Origin: JANMZO01 sp963763135
Lineage (GTDB): Bacteria; Actinomycetota; Acidimicrobiia; Acidimicrobiales; JANYDT01
Length of the DNA: 64,000 nucleotides
Direction: 5' to 3'
NCBI GenBank assembly: GCA_963763135.1
Contig: CAVXNJ010000012.1
Location: 620,001-684,000 of the forward strand
Part shown: one piece after another, positions 26,954 to 38,100 of the stretch
Layout of the letters: each line of letters opens with the position of its first letter
Numbering within the stretch: the stretch's first letter is position 1
The notes under the pieces: generated by a model
What the model saw: only the letters and a program-made list of their open reading frames with translations
Databases searched by the model: none
Told to the model about the DNA's origin: nothing
Translations under genes and position numbers: made by a program

Positions 26954-28338
26954 CTAGCGAAGACGGCGGACCAGCTGTATCAAGCGGTCGAGCTCGTCGA
27001 CGGTGTTGTAGATGTGCGGCGACGCGCGAACGACGCCCGTCAGCCCCTTGGCCTCCAGATCAATTCGGGAACCGGCCAAACCCGATGCGTTGATGGCGAT
27101 GTTCTCGGCGGCCGCCCGACTCGCCACGTCCGCCGCCGCCACCCCAGGTACCGAAAAGGTGACGATCGCCGACGTCGGACCTGACCCATCATGCAACGTC
27201 GCTTCGGCCGAGGCCAGGCCGGATCGGAGGTGGGCCGCCAGAACGGACAGCCGCTCATGAACCCGAGCCACCGTGAGTTCCTCGAGCTGGGTCAGGGCTT
27301 TGGCCAGGCCCACGCGAGCAGCAAACGAACACTCGAACTCGTCGAACCGACACGAAGCTGGTTGCAACGAATACGACGAACCGCTCTCCCAGTTCGCTGA
27401 GTGCCCGTCGATACCGGTCGGCTCACAACGTTCGGCAAGAGATCTGCGCACATACAAAAATCCGGTGCCGCGTGGAGCTCGTAGCCATTTCCGACCGGTC
27501 GCGGTCAACGCATCGCAGCCAATCGCCCGAACATCGACGGGGATCTGACCGGCCGCCTGGCACGCGTCGAGAACGAAAGGAATGCCACGCTCCCGACACG
27601 CGGCACCGAGTTCCTCAACCGGATTCACCAGACCGCAGTGCGTCGCGATCATGGTCGCCGACACCATGGAGGTCGGACGGTCAAGGGTCGCCGCAACGTG
27701 GTCGGGATCGATCGAACCGTCGGCCCGACTCGGCAACACGTCGATCACCAGATCGAAGACCTTGGCCGCCTGCAGAATGCCCGGTGGTCCGTCGCTGAAA
27801 TACCTGGATGGTGTGGCGAGCCATTCGGCGTCGAGAGCAAGGACGCAGGACGAGGCGCTAGCCATACCCTCGCGTGAGGACGAGGACGACGCTATCGGCG
27901 TCGAGGGCCGTCACAACACTAGGTCCATATTTTGGCGACGGACCACCGGTAGTGCGAGCTGTACGAAAGCCGGTCGACGACGATGCGACCGCCCCGCCGG
28001 ACGACGCCGGCGTTGCACATTCCGGTGAACACCTTCACGAAGGCCGTGGTGTCGCTGTGTTGAAGCGAAATCTCACTGGCATCGGCGGCGTTGATGAGTC
28101 GCGCAATCGAATCCTTCGCTCCGAGAAGCACCGGCTCGGCCTCGTCAGCCGCCCGGTAGCCGCCAACCAGTTCCTCCCGGCGTAGGTGCGTGATCATCGC
28201 CTCTACGGTCGTGTTGGCAGGGAGTGAACTTCCGGCGTTGCCAAGGAAGGCGATCTCTCGGCAACCCGGCGTCGCGTTGCGCAGCGCATCAATATCGAGG
28301 GGTGAACCGGGTCCGAGGTCGGTGAGGGAAGAAGGCAT
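26954..28338 (-). pseudogene. Class V aminotransferase (cysteine-desulfurase-like PLP enzyme) interrupted by a palindromic insertion
   Basis: The N-terminal part (start 28338) reads to LSYSSHY and then runs into a stop at 27919. The C-terminal part resumes in another frame with GILQAAKVFDLVIDVLPSRA and carries FVLDACQAAGQIPVD, then TATGRKWLRAPRGTGFLYVR with the PLP Lys (GRKWLRAPRG). Removing exactly 167 bp (27782-27948) joins the Tyr codon (27951-27949) to the Gly codon (27781-27779) in frame, giving one continuous PLP enzyme of about 405 residues. The gene is therefore interrupted, not two genes. Fold-type I; substrate unknown, though EgtE/desulfurase-like proteins are relatives. Confidence 0.8.
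27781..27949. mobile_element. MITE-like palindromic insertion with 22-bp terminal inverted repeats
   Basis: The ends are CCGGTGGTCCGTCGCTGAAA (27781-27800, extending to 27802) and, inverted, 27928-27949; 20 of 22 positions pair. Similarity between the arms continues more weakly for about 60 bp, so the whole 169-bp element could fold into one long hairpin. It encodes nothing obvious and has no transposase. Clean frame restoration on removing 167 bp shows it is an insertion. No target-site duplication is evident. Confidence 0.75.
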
Positions 28339-28402
28339 TCGATCGGTTTAGCAGCACCGCCGTGTTGTTCCGTTTGAGTTTCGGCGCCGGCGGCGTCGTT
28401 TC

Positions 28403-29632
28403 TTACAGCGGTGGATCGAACGTCGAAACGACCTCGACATGCGGGGTCTGGGGAAACATGTCGACGACGACGCTGGAGCGAAGCGAGTAGCCCGCAGCGG
28501 CGAGAAGCGAGGCGTCACGTCCGAGCGAAGCGGCGTCGCAACTGACCAGCACGAGACCGCGCGGCTCTGCGGCCACAATGCGTTCGACACCGATGCGTCC
28601 GAGACCGCCGCGGGCCGGATCTGCAACCACCAGTGTCGAGCGCCCCCGTGAGTATGCGCGCATATCGAACTCGTCGACATCCGACGCGACCGCCCGAGCG
28701 TTGCTCAGCCCGGCCAGATTGACTGCGGCGTCGAGCGACGAACAGCCTTCACGCTCCACGCTGACCACGTCGGCGAAACGCTCTCCGAGGGTTACCGCGA
28801 ACAGGCCAACACCACCGTAGAGATCGGCCAGAACGTCGAGCGGCGCATCGAACGATCGCAGTGCCTCATCGACCAACGTGACGAGCACCTCGGTTCCGTC
28901 GAGTCGGGTCTGAAAGAACGCTCCGGCCGAAATGCGAAAGGTATGTTTACGTACTTTCTCGAAGTAGAACGGTTGGCGGTCACCGGCCAGGACGTCAGAA
29001 TCGACGACCTGAACATTGCGAACCGATCTGGGAGTGGAGATCTCGATGCCGTCGGCACTCGGGTCAACGATCACCATCAGTTCGCCGGTGGCCTTCCCGT
29101 AACGGACCGTGACCTCCCGCGTTGACTGGCCGAACTTCGAGTGCATCAGGACATGCTCGATGGTGGGATCGGCCACCTCACAGGAATCAACCAGGACCGC
29201 GTCATTTGACTGCTCGGCCCGAAACCCGACGCGTCCACTATCAATAAGTGCACGTACGGTTGTGCGGTGGCCCACACCAGCGAGAGTCGGTCCTTTGGTT
29301 ACGCGTCGTTCAACATCGGAAAGCTTGCCGATCCGCTCCAGGGATTCGACGACGATCCCTCGTTTGAGGGTGTGCTGGGCTTCCAAGGCGACATGCTGCC
29401 AACCGCATCCCCCGCAACCGCTGGCGACATGCGGGCACGACGGTGCCGTACGCATAGGGGATCCTTCGATCACTTCTACCGTCGTGGCGCGGGCAAAGTC
29501 TTTCGCCTGGTGCGTGAATCGAACGTTGACCCGTTCACCCGGCAGGGCTCGGCGTACAAACACGACGCGACCGTCAGCGGCTCGGGAGATCGCGTCGCCG
29601 CCGTTGGCGATGCCGGTACACGTGAGTTCCAT
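28403..29632 (-). CDS. TrmA/RumA-family 5-methyluridine RNA methyltransferase
   Basis: From ATG 29632 (29662 possible), 409 residues. N-terminal TRAM domain (GERVNVRFTHQAKDFARATT), then CPHVASGCGGCGWQH, the Cys cluster for a 4Fe-4S centre as in RumA/RlmD, then the SAM domain with LADLYGGVGLFAVTLGE, VVADPARGGLG and VLVSCDAASLGRD, which holds the nucleophilic Cys. The family methylates C5 of uridine in 23S rRNA or tRNA; which one cannot be told here. Complete and in frame. Confidence 0.88.
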   Translation of the reverse strand: MELTCTGIANGGDAISRAADGRVVFVRRALPGERVNVRFTHQAKDFARATTVEVIEGSPMRTAPSCPHVASGCGGCGWQHVALEAQHTLKRGIVVESLERIGKLSDVERRVTKGPTLAGVGHRTTVRALIDSGRVGFRAEQSNDAVLVDSCEVADPTIEHVLMHSKFGQSTREVTVRYGKATGELMVIVDPSADGIEISTPRSVRNVQVVDSDVLAGDRQPFYFEKVRKHTFRISAGAFFQTRLDGTEVLVTLVDEALRSFDAPLDVLADLYGGVGLFAVTLGERFADVVSVEREGCSSLDAAVNLAGLSNARAVASDVDEFDMRAYSRGRSTLVVADPARGGLGRIGVERIVAAEPRGLVLVSCDAASLGRDASLLAAAGYSLRSSVVVDMFPQTPHVEVVSTFDPPL

Positions 29633-29668
29633 TGCGTCCACGATAGGTGGCCGCTGGCGCACGTTTGC

Positions 29669-32600
29669 TTATTGGTTGGTGAGGAGCCGACGCCAGCCTT
29701 CGGGCAACGGCGTGGACGCGGCCAACTCCTGGACCATGGATTCGAGGGTCGGAAGTCCAGTGGGCATCGGGGTGGCTGTCATCGGGGTTGCGGGCATCGC
29801 GACCGGAGCCATCGGAACGCTCGCAACACTCAACGGCGAAAGCGTCGGCAGCGCGTCGTAGGAGGGAAGCGACGCCGGCGCAAGTGCCGGTGGCGCGGCC
29901 TGCGTCGGGGCCGGGCTGGCCACGTTGAACGACGACACCGCCGCTTCGGAAGCCTGCAATGGAGCGAAACCCTGGAGCGTGGGAAGTGTTCCGACGGTCG
30001 GTAACGTTGCCGCTGGCATCGTGGCGGCAGGCATGGATGCCGCGGGCATGGCACCGCGGGCATGGTGACCGCGGGCATCGTGGCCGCGGGCATGGTTGCG
30101 GCTGGCATGGACGCGAACGGCATCGCCGGCACCGGCTGGTTCACGGCCGGTATGCCGGGGGCCATCGAAGGAAGGGGAGTGAGCGCAGCCGGGGCAGGCA
30201 GCGGTTGGACCACGACGTCGGCAGGATGTACCGGCGCAGGCTGCATCACCGGCGCCGGGGGCATTCCGGCGACGACGGGCGCAGCGACGGGCGGCGCTTG
30301 TGGCGCAGGTGCCGGCACCGTGACGAACGAGGGCACGCCCGCTTGCGGCACGGCCGACGGAGGAATCGGTGCGGTCGGTGCCGCGTACTGGGCGGGTGTG
30401 ACCGGTGCCAGATCCTGCGGGGCGCCGGTGGGTGGGGCCCAGGTCGGGTTCCCCCGACCGTCCGACGGGGCCGGAGACTGGGGCTCGATGATCGGTGTCG
30501 GCGGATACGACGAAATCGGGGACTGCCAGGTTGGCGAATCCACACCCTCACCGGTGCTGGTCTTGGAGTGGGCCTGGGCCGAGGGCGAACGCTTCGATGT
30601 GACGTTGTTCGGATCACTGCCGCCGGCGAGTGCGATCGGGTCAAGTTTCGGCAGTACCGGTTGCGAACGTCGCTCAACGGTGCGATTCGGCATGGCTACG
30701 TTGAGGTGGGGCATGCGCTCGCCCAGGGCGGCAAGGTGTGCCGCCAGCGCCGCACGACCCTTGGTCTGCGGAACGAGTCGCGGCTCGACGCCGAGCACCG
30801 AAGCTGGCACACGGACGCGGATGGTCTTGTCGGACGCGGGTTGAGGAACCCGTTCCAACGAGTTCAACCAGCTGAAGAACTCTTCCGGCGGGAGCGGTTT
30901 CGAGATGACATAGCCCTGGACGCGGTCGGCCTGCAGGGCCCGCAGTGCCTGGAACTGCTCGATACCCTCGGCGCCTTCGGCCACCACTTCGAGACCGAGG
31001 TTGTGCCCGAGTTCGATGATCGAACGAACGATCACGAGGTCCTGCGGATCGGAGAGCATCGTCTTCACGAAGGACTGGTCGACCTTGATCTCGTCGATCG
31101 GCAGCAACTGCAGCTGCGACAGCGACGAGAAGCCGGTGCCGAAGTCGTCGATCGCGATCTTCACGCCGAGCGAACGGAACGCAGCGAGCGCGGTGCGGGC
31201 GATCGAGCGGTCGGCCATGACCTCGGATTCGGTGATTTCGAGAACGAGCATTTCGCCGGGAACCTTGTGCTCGTTGAGCAACTCGGCGATGAACGTCGGG
31301 AGGGTCTGGTCGAAGAAGTTCCGAACGGAAAGGTTGAGCGCGACTGTGATCTCGAACCCGGCCCGACGCCACTTCGCCAGGTCCCGGATGCCCTGCTCGA
31401 TAACCCAGCGGGTCAGCGGTTGGATGAGCCCGGAAAGCTCGGAAAGCTCTACGAAGTCCTTTGGCGTGAGCAGGCCGAACTGCTTGTGGTACCAGCGGAT
31501 CAGGCCTTCGCTGCCGACCACCTGGCCGGACGAGAGGTCGACCTTCGGCTGATGGAAGAGGCAGAAGTCGCCTGATGCGATCGAAGCGCGGAGTTCGCCG
31601 AGCAACTGGAGGCGACGCAGGTTCGATTCGTCGTCGTCGGGCATGGCGAACACGTGCGAGCGACCGGCCTGCTTGGCTTCGTACATGGCCGCGTCAGCGC
31701 GTCGCATGAGGGCCGCGGGTGATTCGCCGTCGGTCGGATAGAGCGCGATACCCGTCGACGCACCAGCCTGAATGGTCATGCCGTCGACATTTACCGGCGG
31801 CTGCAGACACGAGGCGATCATCTCGGCCACGTTCAACGCGACCTTCTGGCTGGCCGGGAACGTGACAACCGCGAACTCGTCGCCACCGAGACGGGCCACA
31901 AGCGACCGGTCGGGCAGGTACGACGCGAGACGTCCGGCGATCGCCTGGAGCAGTTGGTCGCCGATGGCGTGGCCGAGCGTGTCATTGACTTCCTTGAAGC
32001 CGTTGAGGTCAAGGAGGTGGACGGCGAGCGTTTCGTTCATCCGGCGGGCATCGTCGAGACGGCGGCGAAGCTGGTCGTTGAAGAGACTGCGGTTGGGCAA
32101 ACCGGTGAGTGTGTCGTACTGCGCCTGCTTGCGGATCGTGTTCTCCGCTTCCTGCTGGCGGGTCACGTCCACGAGCACACCGCGTACCCGAACGGCTCGG
32201 CCGTTGTTGTCGCGGTCGACGGCCATGGTGTTGCGCACGAACACGGTCGCGCCATCGCGATCCACCATGCGGAAATCGATCGCAATGTTGGACTCACCGC
32301 TCGAGACCACGGCGTGGCGGCTCTGCGACTCGTGCTCCACGTCGTCGGGATGGACGAACGACTCCCAACGTTCGATGAACGCTTTCGGGTCGACGCCGAA
32401 CACCTTCCTGACCTGCGGGCTCACCGTGGTGAGCGCCAGGGTGTCAGGATCGGCTTCCCATGCAATCGCGTCGAGACCACCAAGAAGGTCGAGGTACTTC
32501 CGGTTCGTGTCACGTTCGAACCGCTGGCTGCGGCTGATGAGCAACGCGGCACCCGGCACGAACATGGCGAAACCCGTCAGGGCGAGGGTCTCGGAAATGT

Positions 32601-33159
32601 CCGGGTGGATTCGTCCGAGCCGCGTGGCGGCCACGAGCCCGAGCATCAACGTCGCGGCGTTCGCAACGGCGATCACCGTGCTGAACGTGAAGAGGCCCAA
32701 CGTGATCTGGGCAAAGGAGAGCAGTAGAACGAGCGGGAGCAGCATCGGGGCATAGACCGCGATGGCGGCCATGGCCAGGGTGTCGATCCACGGGATCAGT
32801 CGGGGTATGTGCCCGTCGCGTTTGAGCACGTCATAGCCGATGAAGCCGACAGGCACCACAAGAAACGCAATGAGGCCCATGACGATATTTCGGGCCGTGC
32901 CGGCGTCTTCGAACGCCGCGGCGGCGACGAACAGGGCGACCAACATGCACTGACGGGTCCAGAACACCGGAAGGGCCGAGCGGAGCCGGTCTTCGAACGT
33001 AAACGCTTCATGGCCCTCTTCTTCGAGAGCGACTTCAATTCGGGCGATGTTCGGCGTCCAGGGCTGCGATCCGTCAAAGCGGACTTCGCGATCCTGTTCG
33101 GAGAGATTCATCCCCTTGTTCGTTTTGCTGCTGTTCGCCTTGCTCTTCTTCTTGCTCAT
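29669..33159 (-). CDS. Membrane PAS-GGDEF-EAL cyclic-di-GMP protein with Pro/Ala repeat tail, frameshifted in the tail
   Basis: Several N-terminal membrane helices (residues about 55-205), PAS (about 220-335: LDAIAWEADPD, VHPDDVEHE), GGDEF with intact RLGGDEFAVV, EAL with SEGLIRWYHK (Glu-Gly-Leu variant), the conserved Asn in ALNLSVRNF, EITESEVM and the DDFGTGFSSLSQL loop, so both cyclase and phosphodiesterase sites look usable. A long Pro/Ala-rich tail follows with pentapeptide MPAxx repeats. One 15-nt repeat unit is 14 nt long at 30051-30052, shifting the frame; the correct frame continues to 29669 as ...LPTLESMVQELAASTPLPEG. The full product would be about 1,160 residues. Confidence 0.85.
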
Positions 33160-33367
33160 CCGCGATGTCCCTACGAACTACACACGCGGGAGTGATCGAC
33201 CGCGCCACTCGGGCGGCGGTCATCGCGGTACCAGTTCATCTCTTGGCTATCGACGCGTGGAGCGGTTCGCTTGAGAGTGAATTCGAATGCGAACCCACCC
33301 TCAGTAGTTTTCCGAGTGAAAAGTGACCGCGCGGGCATTGTCCGGGAATGAACCTACGATTTGGGGG

Positions 33368-34465
33368 ATGTCTCCGTTTGAATCTACGACGCACCGGCGC
33401 GATCCCGTGCGGGCGCTGCGGCGCGAACCGGTGCTGCGCACCGGTCGGATTCTGCGATGGACCGCTGTCGGAGTCACCCTTTCGACGGTCTTGACCGGTT
33501 GCCTGTTTTCGTCGGGCTCGCCCTCACCGAAAGCCTCGGTCGCTGCGCCCGACACCACCCTTCCCGGCTCCGCAACGGTGGGAATAGTGGCTCCTGGCGC
33601 AGCGGGTGGTGGAGCGGTGACGGTGCCGGATACCTACGTTCCGGGGCAGCCGGCCCCAACCGTTCCCATGGCGCAGGCCCAGGCGGTCCAGTTGGAAGCG
33701 GCGAACTCCACGACGACGATCGCATCAGCCCCGAACCGGCTCGCCCCCATCACGTCGCTTCTCGCCAGTGCGGAAAAAGGTCTCCTCACGGCCGAAGCGG
33801 CCAGCCGGAACCTGTGGGACTCGTGGCAGGACAAGGACCGAGAACGGGCCGTGCTCTACGCATCGCCGGAGGCGGTGAAGAGCCTGTTCGCCCTGCCGTG
33901 GCGCCCCGAGACGGTCGATCAGGGATGCCGACCGTCGACGCGTCCGGAAATGGCCGCTCGCTGCCTGTTTGTCCAGGGCACCGTCGTGAAGATTCTCGAC
34001 GTCAGCGGCTCGACCGAACAGGGCTACATGGTCGCCAGGGTCACGACTGCGCTGCAGAACGCGCCCACCGTGTCGGTTCTGCCAACGGCCCCACTCGACC
34101 CCACGGTTTCCGTCGATCCGAATCTCGCGGGTTTGCCGACCACGACCGTCGATCCGAACGTGCTCGTGTCGATCCCCGATGCCGGGCTTCCCGCCGGCAG
34201 CGTTTCCGACCCGGCCGGTATTCCCGCGACGATCCCCGCTGCTCAGCGGCCATCAGGCACCAGCGTGCGTCGGACCAAGACGACTACCACCAAGAAGTCG
34301 TCCACCAAAACGACCAAGGCTCCCGCAGGTGATTCATCCAAATCGCAGGATGCGCCATCGGCTCCCGCTGATTCGCCCGCGGAAACTCCCGCAACGCAGC
34401 CACCACCGGCTCCGCCCGCAGGAGGCGTCCCCGCCGGTGCTCCGGTTGTCAATCAGGTCGAATAG
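33368..34465 (+). CDS. Lipoprotein with Pro/Thr/Lys-rich tail
   Basis: From ATG 33368 (the frame opens at 33323). A basic N-terminus, hydrophobic helix and LTGC lipobox. The central part (about residues 125-230: LLTAEAASRNLWDSWQDKDR, ALYASPEAVKSLFALPWRPE, CRPSTRP...CLFVQGT) is a small globular domain with two Cys, of no family I recognise. The last 100 residues are Pro/Thr/Lys-rich (TKTTTTKKSS), typical of a cell-wall spanning segment. Divergent from the GGDEF-EAL gene. Confidence 0.6.
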   Translation: MSPFESTTHRRDPVRALRREPVLRTGRILRWTAVGVTLSTVLTGCLFSSGSPSPKASVAAPDTTLPGSATVGIVAPGAAGGGAVTVPDTYVPGQPAPTVPMAQAQAVQLEAANSTTTIASAPNRLAPITSLLASAEKGLLTAEAASRNLWDSWQDKDRERAVLYASPEAVKSLFALPWRPETVDQGCRPSTRPEMAARCLFVQGTVVKILDVSGSTEQGYMVARVTTALQNAPTVSVLPTAPLDPTVSVDPNLAGLPTTTVDPNVLVSIPDAGLPAGSVSDPAGIPATIPAAQRPSGTSVRRTKTTTTKKSSTKTTKAPAGDSSKSQDAPSAPADSPAETPATQPPPAPPAGGVPAGAPVVNQVE

Positions 34466-34520
34466 CCGTCATCCATCCAGGCGAATAGCCGCCATCCAGG
34501 CGAGCAGCCGTGACCGGCCG
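34460..34520 (+). repeat. Degenerate tandem array spanning the lipoprotein stop codon
   Basis: CGAATAGCCGTCATCCATC... then CGAATAGCCGCCATCCAGG then CGAGCAGCCGTGACCGG follow one another; the first copy contains the TAG stop of the lipoprotein gene. Units are 23, 19 and 17 bp. Confidence 0.65.
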
Positions 34521-34544
34521 GTGACCGCGCCCATGACCAGGGAC

Positions 34545-34901
34545 TTACCAGGCTGAAGCAGCCTTGGACTGGGAAACCGAATCGGGCACGTCGGCGAACG
34601 CGTTCGACACCTGCTGAACCGGCATGTTGTTGCGGGCCAGACGCCGACGCAGGTCCTCCACGATCTCGCGGGCCTCGATGATGCCGACCGCGGTGTGTTC
34701 CCGAACGATCTTTACGGCGTCCGCATCACGTCCCTGGAGCACGTACTCACGAGCTTCGATGACGTAGGTGGGAACGTCGTCGTCGGGGTAGCTCATGGAG
34801 AGTTCCCGGTACAGGTAGTCGAGCTTTCGGGTCAGACGGTCGATCGCCTGACGTAGTTCGACCCCCTGGGCCATGGCCTGCACCTGCTCATGCGACATCA
34901 T
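34545..34901 (-). CDS. Ribosomal L7/L12 C-terminal-domain-like small protein
   Basis: 118 residues from ATG 34901 (AGAGGACTCCCC upstream). The C-terminal half, DAVKIVREHTAVGIIEAREI, matches the L7/L12 C-terminal domain pattern (IKxIRxxTGxGLxEAKxxVE), the surface that contacts translational GTPases in L7/L12. The N-terminal half is helical (AMAQGVELRQAIDRLTRKLD) and unrelated to the L12 dimerisation domain. It is not the ribosomal stalk protein; function unknown. Complete. Confidence 0.7.
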   Translation of the reverse strand: MMSHEQVQAMAQGVELRQAIDRLTRKLDYLYRELSMSYPDDDVPTYVIEAREYVLQGRDADAVKIVREHTAVGIIEAREIVEDLRRRLARNNMPVQQVSNAFADVPDSVSQSKAASAW

Positions 34902-34989
34902 CTTGGGGAGTCCTCTCGTTCGCGTCGACGCGTTACTCAGTGTTGCTTTTCGCACTATCGGCACCAAAAGCCGAAAACTTCAGCTTTTG

Positions 34990-35040
34990 CCGGATTGTGT
35001 GCACATTTCCCTTGTGGACAGGAAAAGTGAACACAATCGG
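34990..35040 (-). terminator. Inverted repeat downstream of dnaE2
   Basis: CCGGATTGTGTGCACATTTC (34990-35009) and GGAAAAGTGAACACAATCGG (35021-35040) pair with one bulge and two mismatches around an 11-nt loop. It lies about 130 bp past the dnaE2 stop, with a T-poor flank, so it may terminate or stabilise that transcript. Confidence 0.5.
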
Positions 35041-35169
35041 CGGCCCCGGCGAGGGTCGAGAGAAGTGAGCGAGCGCCAGCGAGAGAACGGAGTGAGACCA
35101 CCGAGACCGGATGAAGGCCGCCGTGGCGGGACTCGAAGCGAAGCGGAGATGGGGCCCGCCACCATGTAT

Positions 35170-38100
35170 TCAGTGAAAGTCGCGAGAGCGGCCGGGTTGG
35201 ACGCTGAGCCAGAGTGGTTCGATGCGGTCGGCGATGATGTTGATGACGTGCGTGGTGCCTACGGTGGAGTCGGTCCCCGAAGCTTTGAGAGCGGTCATTT
35301 CCATGCGTTCGCAGATGCCGCGAACCAACAGACCCGATGCACCCCGGGCCACGCTGCGGTACTTGGCCCACACGCCTTTGGAGCAGATGATGTTGATGAG
35401 CCCGGTTTCGTCTTCCAGGTTGATGAACGTGGTGCCGCCCGCCGTGGCCGGGCGTTGACGGTGGGTGACGACACCGCCCACCCATATGCGCCGACCGTTT
35501 TCCGTTGTGCGAAGTCCGGCTGAGGTCACGATCCCCAGCTCATCGAGCTGCTTGCGCACGAGCGTGGTCGGGTAGCCCTCGAGTGTCACGCCGGTGGCCC
35601 ACAGATCCGCCGCTGCGGTTTCCACCGGGGTCATGCCGGGCAGGGCCGGGGCCCGCTCACCGACCACGATCCCGGCCAGGCGACCGGGTCGGGCCTGGGC
35701 CGCGGCACCGGCCGACCACAGCGCAGCCCGCCGGTCCATGCCGAAGCAGCCGAAGGCTCCAGCGGTCGCGAGCGATTCCAGGGCCGGGGTGCCGGGATCG
35801 ATGCGGCGAACGAAGTCGCCGACACTTTCGAATGATCCGTTCGCGTTTCGCTCGGCTTCGATGCGCCGACCGAGTTCGCCGCCGATGAGGCGGACGTCGG
35901 ACAGGCCGAGCCGCAGCGCCGGTTGGTGCGTGGGGTAGCCGCGCTCGTCGGTGGACTCCGGCCGCTCCCACTGCAGCGTCGCTCCGGCGTTGGATTCCAG
36001 CAGATCGGGGCCGAGGATCGTGACGCCGTGCCGACGGGCGTCGGCGGTGAGCGACTGCGGGGAGTAGAAGCCCATCGGCTGGGCGTTGAGCAGCGCGGCG
36101 CAGAACGCGGCCGGGTAGTGGTGCTTCATCCAGCAGCTCGCGTAGACGAGGTAGGCGAAGCTGACCGAGTGGCTTTCCGGGAAGCCGTAGTTCGCGAACG
36201 CCGCGAGCTTGTCGTAGATGATCTCGGCCACGTCGTCGGCAATACCGTTCGCGCGCATACCTTCATAGAGCCGCTGCTTGAGCCGCTCCATGCGCTCGGT
36301 CGAGCGCTTCGATCCCATGGCCTGACGCAGTTGGTCGGCTTCGGATGGTGTGAAGTTCGCGACGTCGATCGACATCTGCATGAGCTGCTCCTGGAACAGC
36401 GGAATGCCGAGCGTCTTCTTCAGCGACTTCTCCAGCAGCGGATGCAGGTACGTGACCTCTTCCTCGCCGTTGCGCCGACGGATGTAGGGATGCACCGACC
36501 CACCCTGGATGGGTCCGGGCCGGATGAGGGCCACTTCGACGACGAGGTCGTAGAACGTGCGGGGCCGCAGCCGGGGCAGCGTGGCCATCTGCGCGCGACT
36601 TTCGATCTGGAACACGCCGACGGTGTCGGCCTGGCAGATCATGTCGTAGACGTCGTCTTCCTGCGGGATCAACGCGAGCTCGACATCGACGCCGTGATGG
36701 TCACGGATCAGGTCGACGCCATTATGAAGCGCGCTTAGCATTCCCAGACCGAGCAGGTCGAACTTCACCAGGCCCGCGGCGGCGCAGTCTTCCTTGTCCC
36801 ACTGCAGCACGGTGCGCAGCGGCGTGGTTCCAGAAACGGAGTTGTTGTCGCGACCGGTGAAGCGACCCCACTCGACCGGGCACACCTCGACCACCGGTCG
36901 GTCGCAGATCACCATGCCACCCGAGTGGATGCCGAGATGGCGCGGGAAGTCTTCGACCTGTTTGGCCAGTGCGAGCACGGGGGCCGGGATGTCGTGGTCG
37001 CCCAATGCTTCGGTGGTGCCGACCCGACCCCACGGGTCGACCTGCTTCGACCAGGCATCGAGCCGACCTGGCGCGTGCCCGAGGGCGCGGCCCATGTCGC
37101 GGATCGCCGAGCGACTGCGGTAGGTGATGACGTTGGCCACCTGCGCGGCGCGCTCGCGGCCGTAGCGCGCGTAGACGTATTGGATGACTTCCTCGCGTCG
37201 GCCGCTCTCGATGTCTATGTCGATGTCGGGTGGTCCGTCGCGCTCTGGTGAGAGGAAGCGTTCGAACAGCAGACCGAGTGACACGGCGTCGGCGTTGGTG
37301 ATACCGAGGGCGTAACACACGGCCGAGTTCGCGGCCGAGCCGCGACCCTGGCAGAAGATGTTGGAGCGACGGCAGAACTCCACGAGGTCCCACACCACGA
37401 GGAAGTAGCCGGCGAAGCCGAGATCGGCGATGAGGTCGAGTTCGTGGTCGATCTGACGGTAGGCGCCGGGCACCCGTTCGCCGTCTTCACCGTTCACGCC
37501 TTTGCGCTTCCCGTAACGACGCTCCGCGCCGGCTTCGCTAAGCGCGCGTAGGAATCCCATTTCGTTCATGCCGTCGGGACACGGGTACGGAGGAAGTTGC
37601 GGAGCCACCAGCTTGAGGTCGAAGGCGCACTGCAGCGCCAACTCGGCCGCCCGCTGGACCGCACCCGGGTACCGACGGAAACGTCGCAACTGCTCGGCCC
37701 CACTGCGCAGGTGCGCTCCTGCGGCAGCGGGAAGCCAGCCGTCGACTTCGTCGAGACTGCGCCGCGACCGCACTGCGGCCAGCGCGGTGGCGAGCGGACG
37801 ACGCGACGGTGTCGCGTAGTGCACGTTGTTCGTGGCGATGAGATCGACCCCGGCCGCGGCGGCGATCTTGGCCATGCCGTCGTTGCGCACCGCGTCGAGC
37901 GGGTCGCCGTGATCCCACAGTTCCACGATCACCTGGTCGCGACCGAACGTGTCGATCAGCCGATCGAGCTGACGTGCCGCGGCACGCGGCCCTTCGTGCA
38001 GCAGCGCCTGGGCGACCGCGCCCTTGCGGCACCCGGTCAGGATCTTCCAGTGACGACCGGTGTGGGGATCGTGCCGCTCGGTCTTGCCGAACGGCGCCTG

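Noticed and set aside
27919..28338. A separate 139-residue protein
   Set aside because: It is the N-terminal half of the aminotransferase; removal of the palindromic insertion restores one frame.
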